A stretch of 64,000 nt of DNA from Phycisphaerae bacterium (GTDB lineage Bacteria > Planctomycetota > Phycisphaerae > Sedimentisphaerales > Anaerobacaceae). Shown here piece by piece: positions 63,593 to 64,000 of the stretch (position 1 is its first letter; the number at the start of each line of letters is the position of its first letter). A program made the translations under genes and the position numbers. The stretch lies in contig JAQTMR010000001.1 of NCBI GenBank assembly GCA_028714255.1, forward strand, positions 369,376 through 433,375. The letters are read 5' to 3'. The notes beneath the pieces were generated by a model. That model did no database searches. It was not told the origin of the DNA and was given only the letters and a program-made list of their open reading frames with translations.

Positions 63593-64000
63593 TGAAAAAG
63601 AATAAACCACTTCCAACCACCGAGAATAGCAATCGCAAAAGCGCAAATATAGACCAACTGTCAACACAGCAGATAGTTGACCTTATTAATTCCGAAGACA
63701 GACTTGTCGCACCGGCGGTCGGTAAAGAACAGAAAAATATCGCCAAAGCGGTCGATATGATAGTAGAGCATTTCCAAAAAGCAGGCCGATTGTTTTATGT
63801 CGGGGCAGGAACGAGCGGCAGATTGGGCGTGCTCGATGCGTCAGAATGTCCGCCAACTTTCGGTGTTCAGCCCTCTTTGGTGCAAGGAATTATCGCAGGC
63901 GGCAGAGGCGCGTTAGTAAAGGCAGTTGAGGGAGCGGAAGACAATGAAAACGACGGGGCAAAGGCAATAATAAAAAAGGGGATTAGGGCGAAAGACATAG
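63592..64000 (+). CDS. murQ: N-acetylmuramic acid-6-phosphate etherase, 5' part
   Basis: Cleaves D-lactate from MurNAc-6-phosphate to give GlcNAc-6-phosphate. The first 136 residues are in the window: [19 protein letters not shown], then the SIS-domain sugar site [26 protein letters not shown] and IAGG. The frame is open at the end of the window. It is directly coupled to anmK. Confidence 0.96.
   Translation, partial: MKKNKPLPTTENSNRKSANIDQLSTQQIVDLINSEDRLVAPAVGKEQKNIAKAVDMIVEHFQKAGRLFYVGAGTSGRLGVLDASECPPTFGVQPSLVQGIIAGGRGALVKAVEGAEDNENDGAKAIIKKGIRAKDI

Overview
The window looks like a chromosomal piece of a Planctomycetota bacterium, most likely of the Phycisphaerae side of the phylum. This is inferred from gene types and not from a marker gene. 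The clues are a type II pseudopilin-like protein with an H-x-DG tail, an ECF sigma factor paired with an anti-sigma/pseudopilin fusion, secreted proteins ending in dockerin-like DxDxD repeats, several sigma70-like promoters, and many short palindromic repeats between genes of the kind common in sediment and groundwater genomes. No plasmid or phage backbone is visible.

Layout. 1-3.5 kb: the 5' part of groEL, a GIY-YIG nuclease and a HEPN-like protein. 3.5-9.1 kb: a repeat-rich accessory stretch. It carries an ECF sigma/anti-sigma operon bounded by diverged inverted repeats, then a DNA methyltransferase fused to an Mrr-like nuclease domain and bounded by 312-bp direct repeats. 9.1-13.2 kb: ferritin-like protein, cupin, small hypothetical, beta-propeller protein and purH. 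13.3-20.1 kb (minus): metK, a DUF547 lipoprotein, MscS, a TreT-like glycosyltransferase and an OtsA-OtsB fusion, an osmotic-stress group. 20.3-26 kb: dus, a COG2509 flavoprotein, a beta-helix/dockerin secreted protein and rtcB. 26.2-35 kb: a secreted protein followed by a tightly overlapping peptide transporter operon (two OppA lipoproteins, OppB, OppC, OppD, OppF). 35-40.8 kb: STAS, ACT protein, tRNA-Asp, a deoxyhypusine-synthase-like enzyme, an MNT/HEPN pair with a third HEPN-like gene, and an ornithine-decarboxylase-like enzyme. 40.8-45.4 kb: TPP riboswitch-thiS-thiG-thiH (minus), a stand-alone LigD-type phosphoesterase, thiF/moeB and mnmA. 45.7-46.5 kb: a pseudopilin.

46.9-56.5 kb (minus) is the most unusual part. 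An 846-residue secreted dockerin protein is followed by four tandem secreted paralogues of about 425 residues. Their C-terminal halves are almost identical and their N-terminal halves vary in confined patches. The repeated unit also carries broken copies of the 3' end of the 846-residue gene and a hairpin element whose inner stem differs between copies yet stays base-paired. A 36-bp scar of the array lies at the end of the neighbouring gene. 56.7-57.25 kb holds two structured intergenic elements that may be RNAs, with a 54-codon membrane protein between them.

57.3-64 kb: an amino-sugar and peptidoglycan recycling group (nagB, DUF4954 hexapeptide protein, tRNA-Gly, GH20 hexosaminidase, anmK, murQ running off the end).

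The core genes are ordinary. The array at 47.8-56.5 kb, the repeat families (one with an apparent filled/empty site pair) and the candidate RNAs are what deserve a second look.
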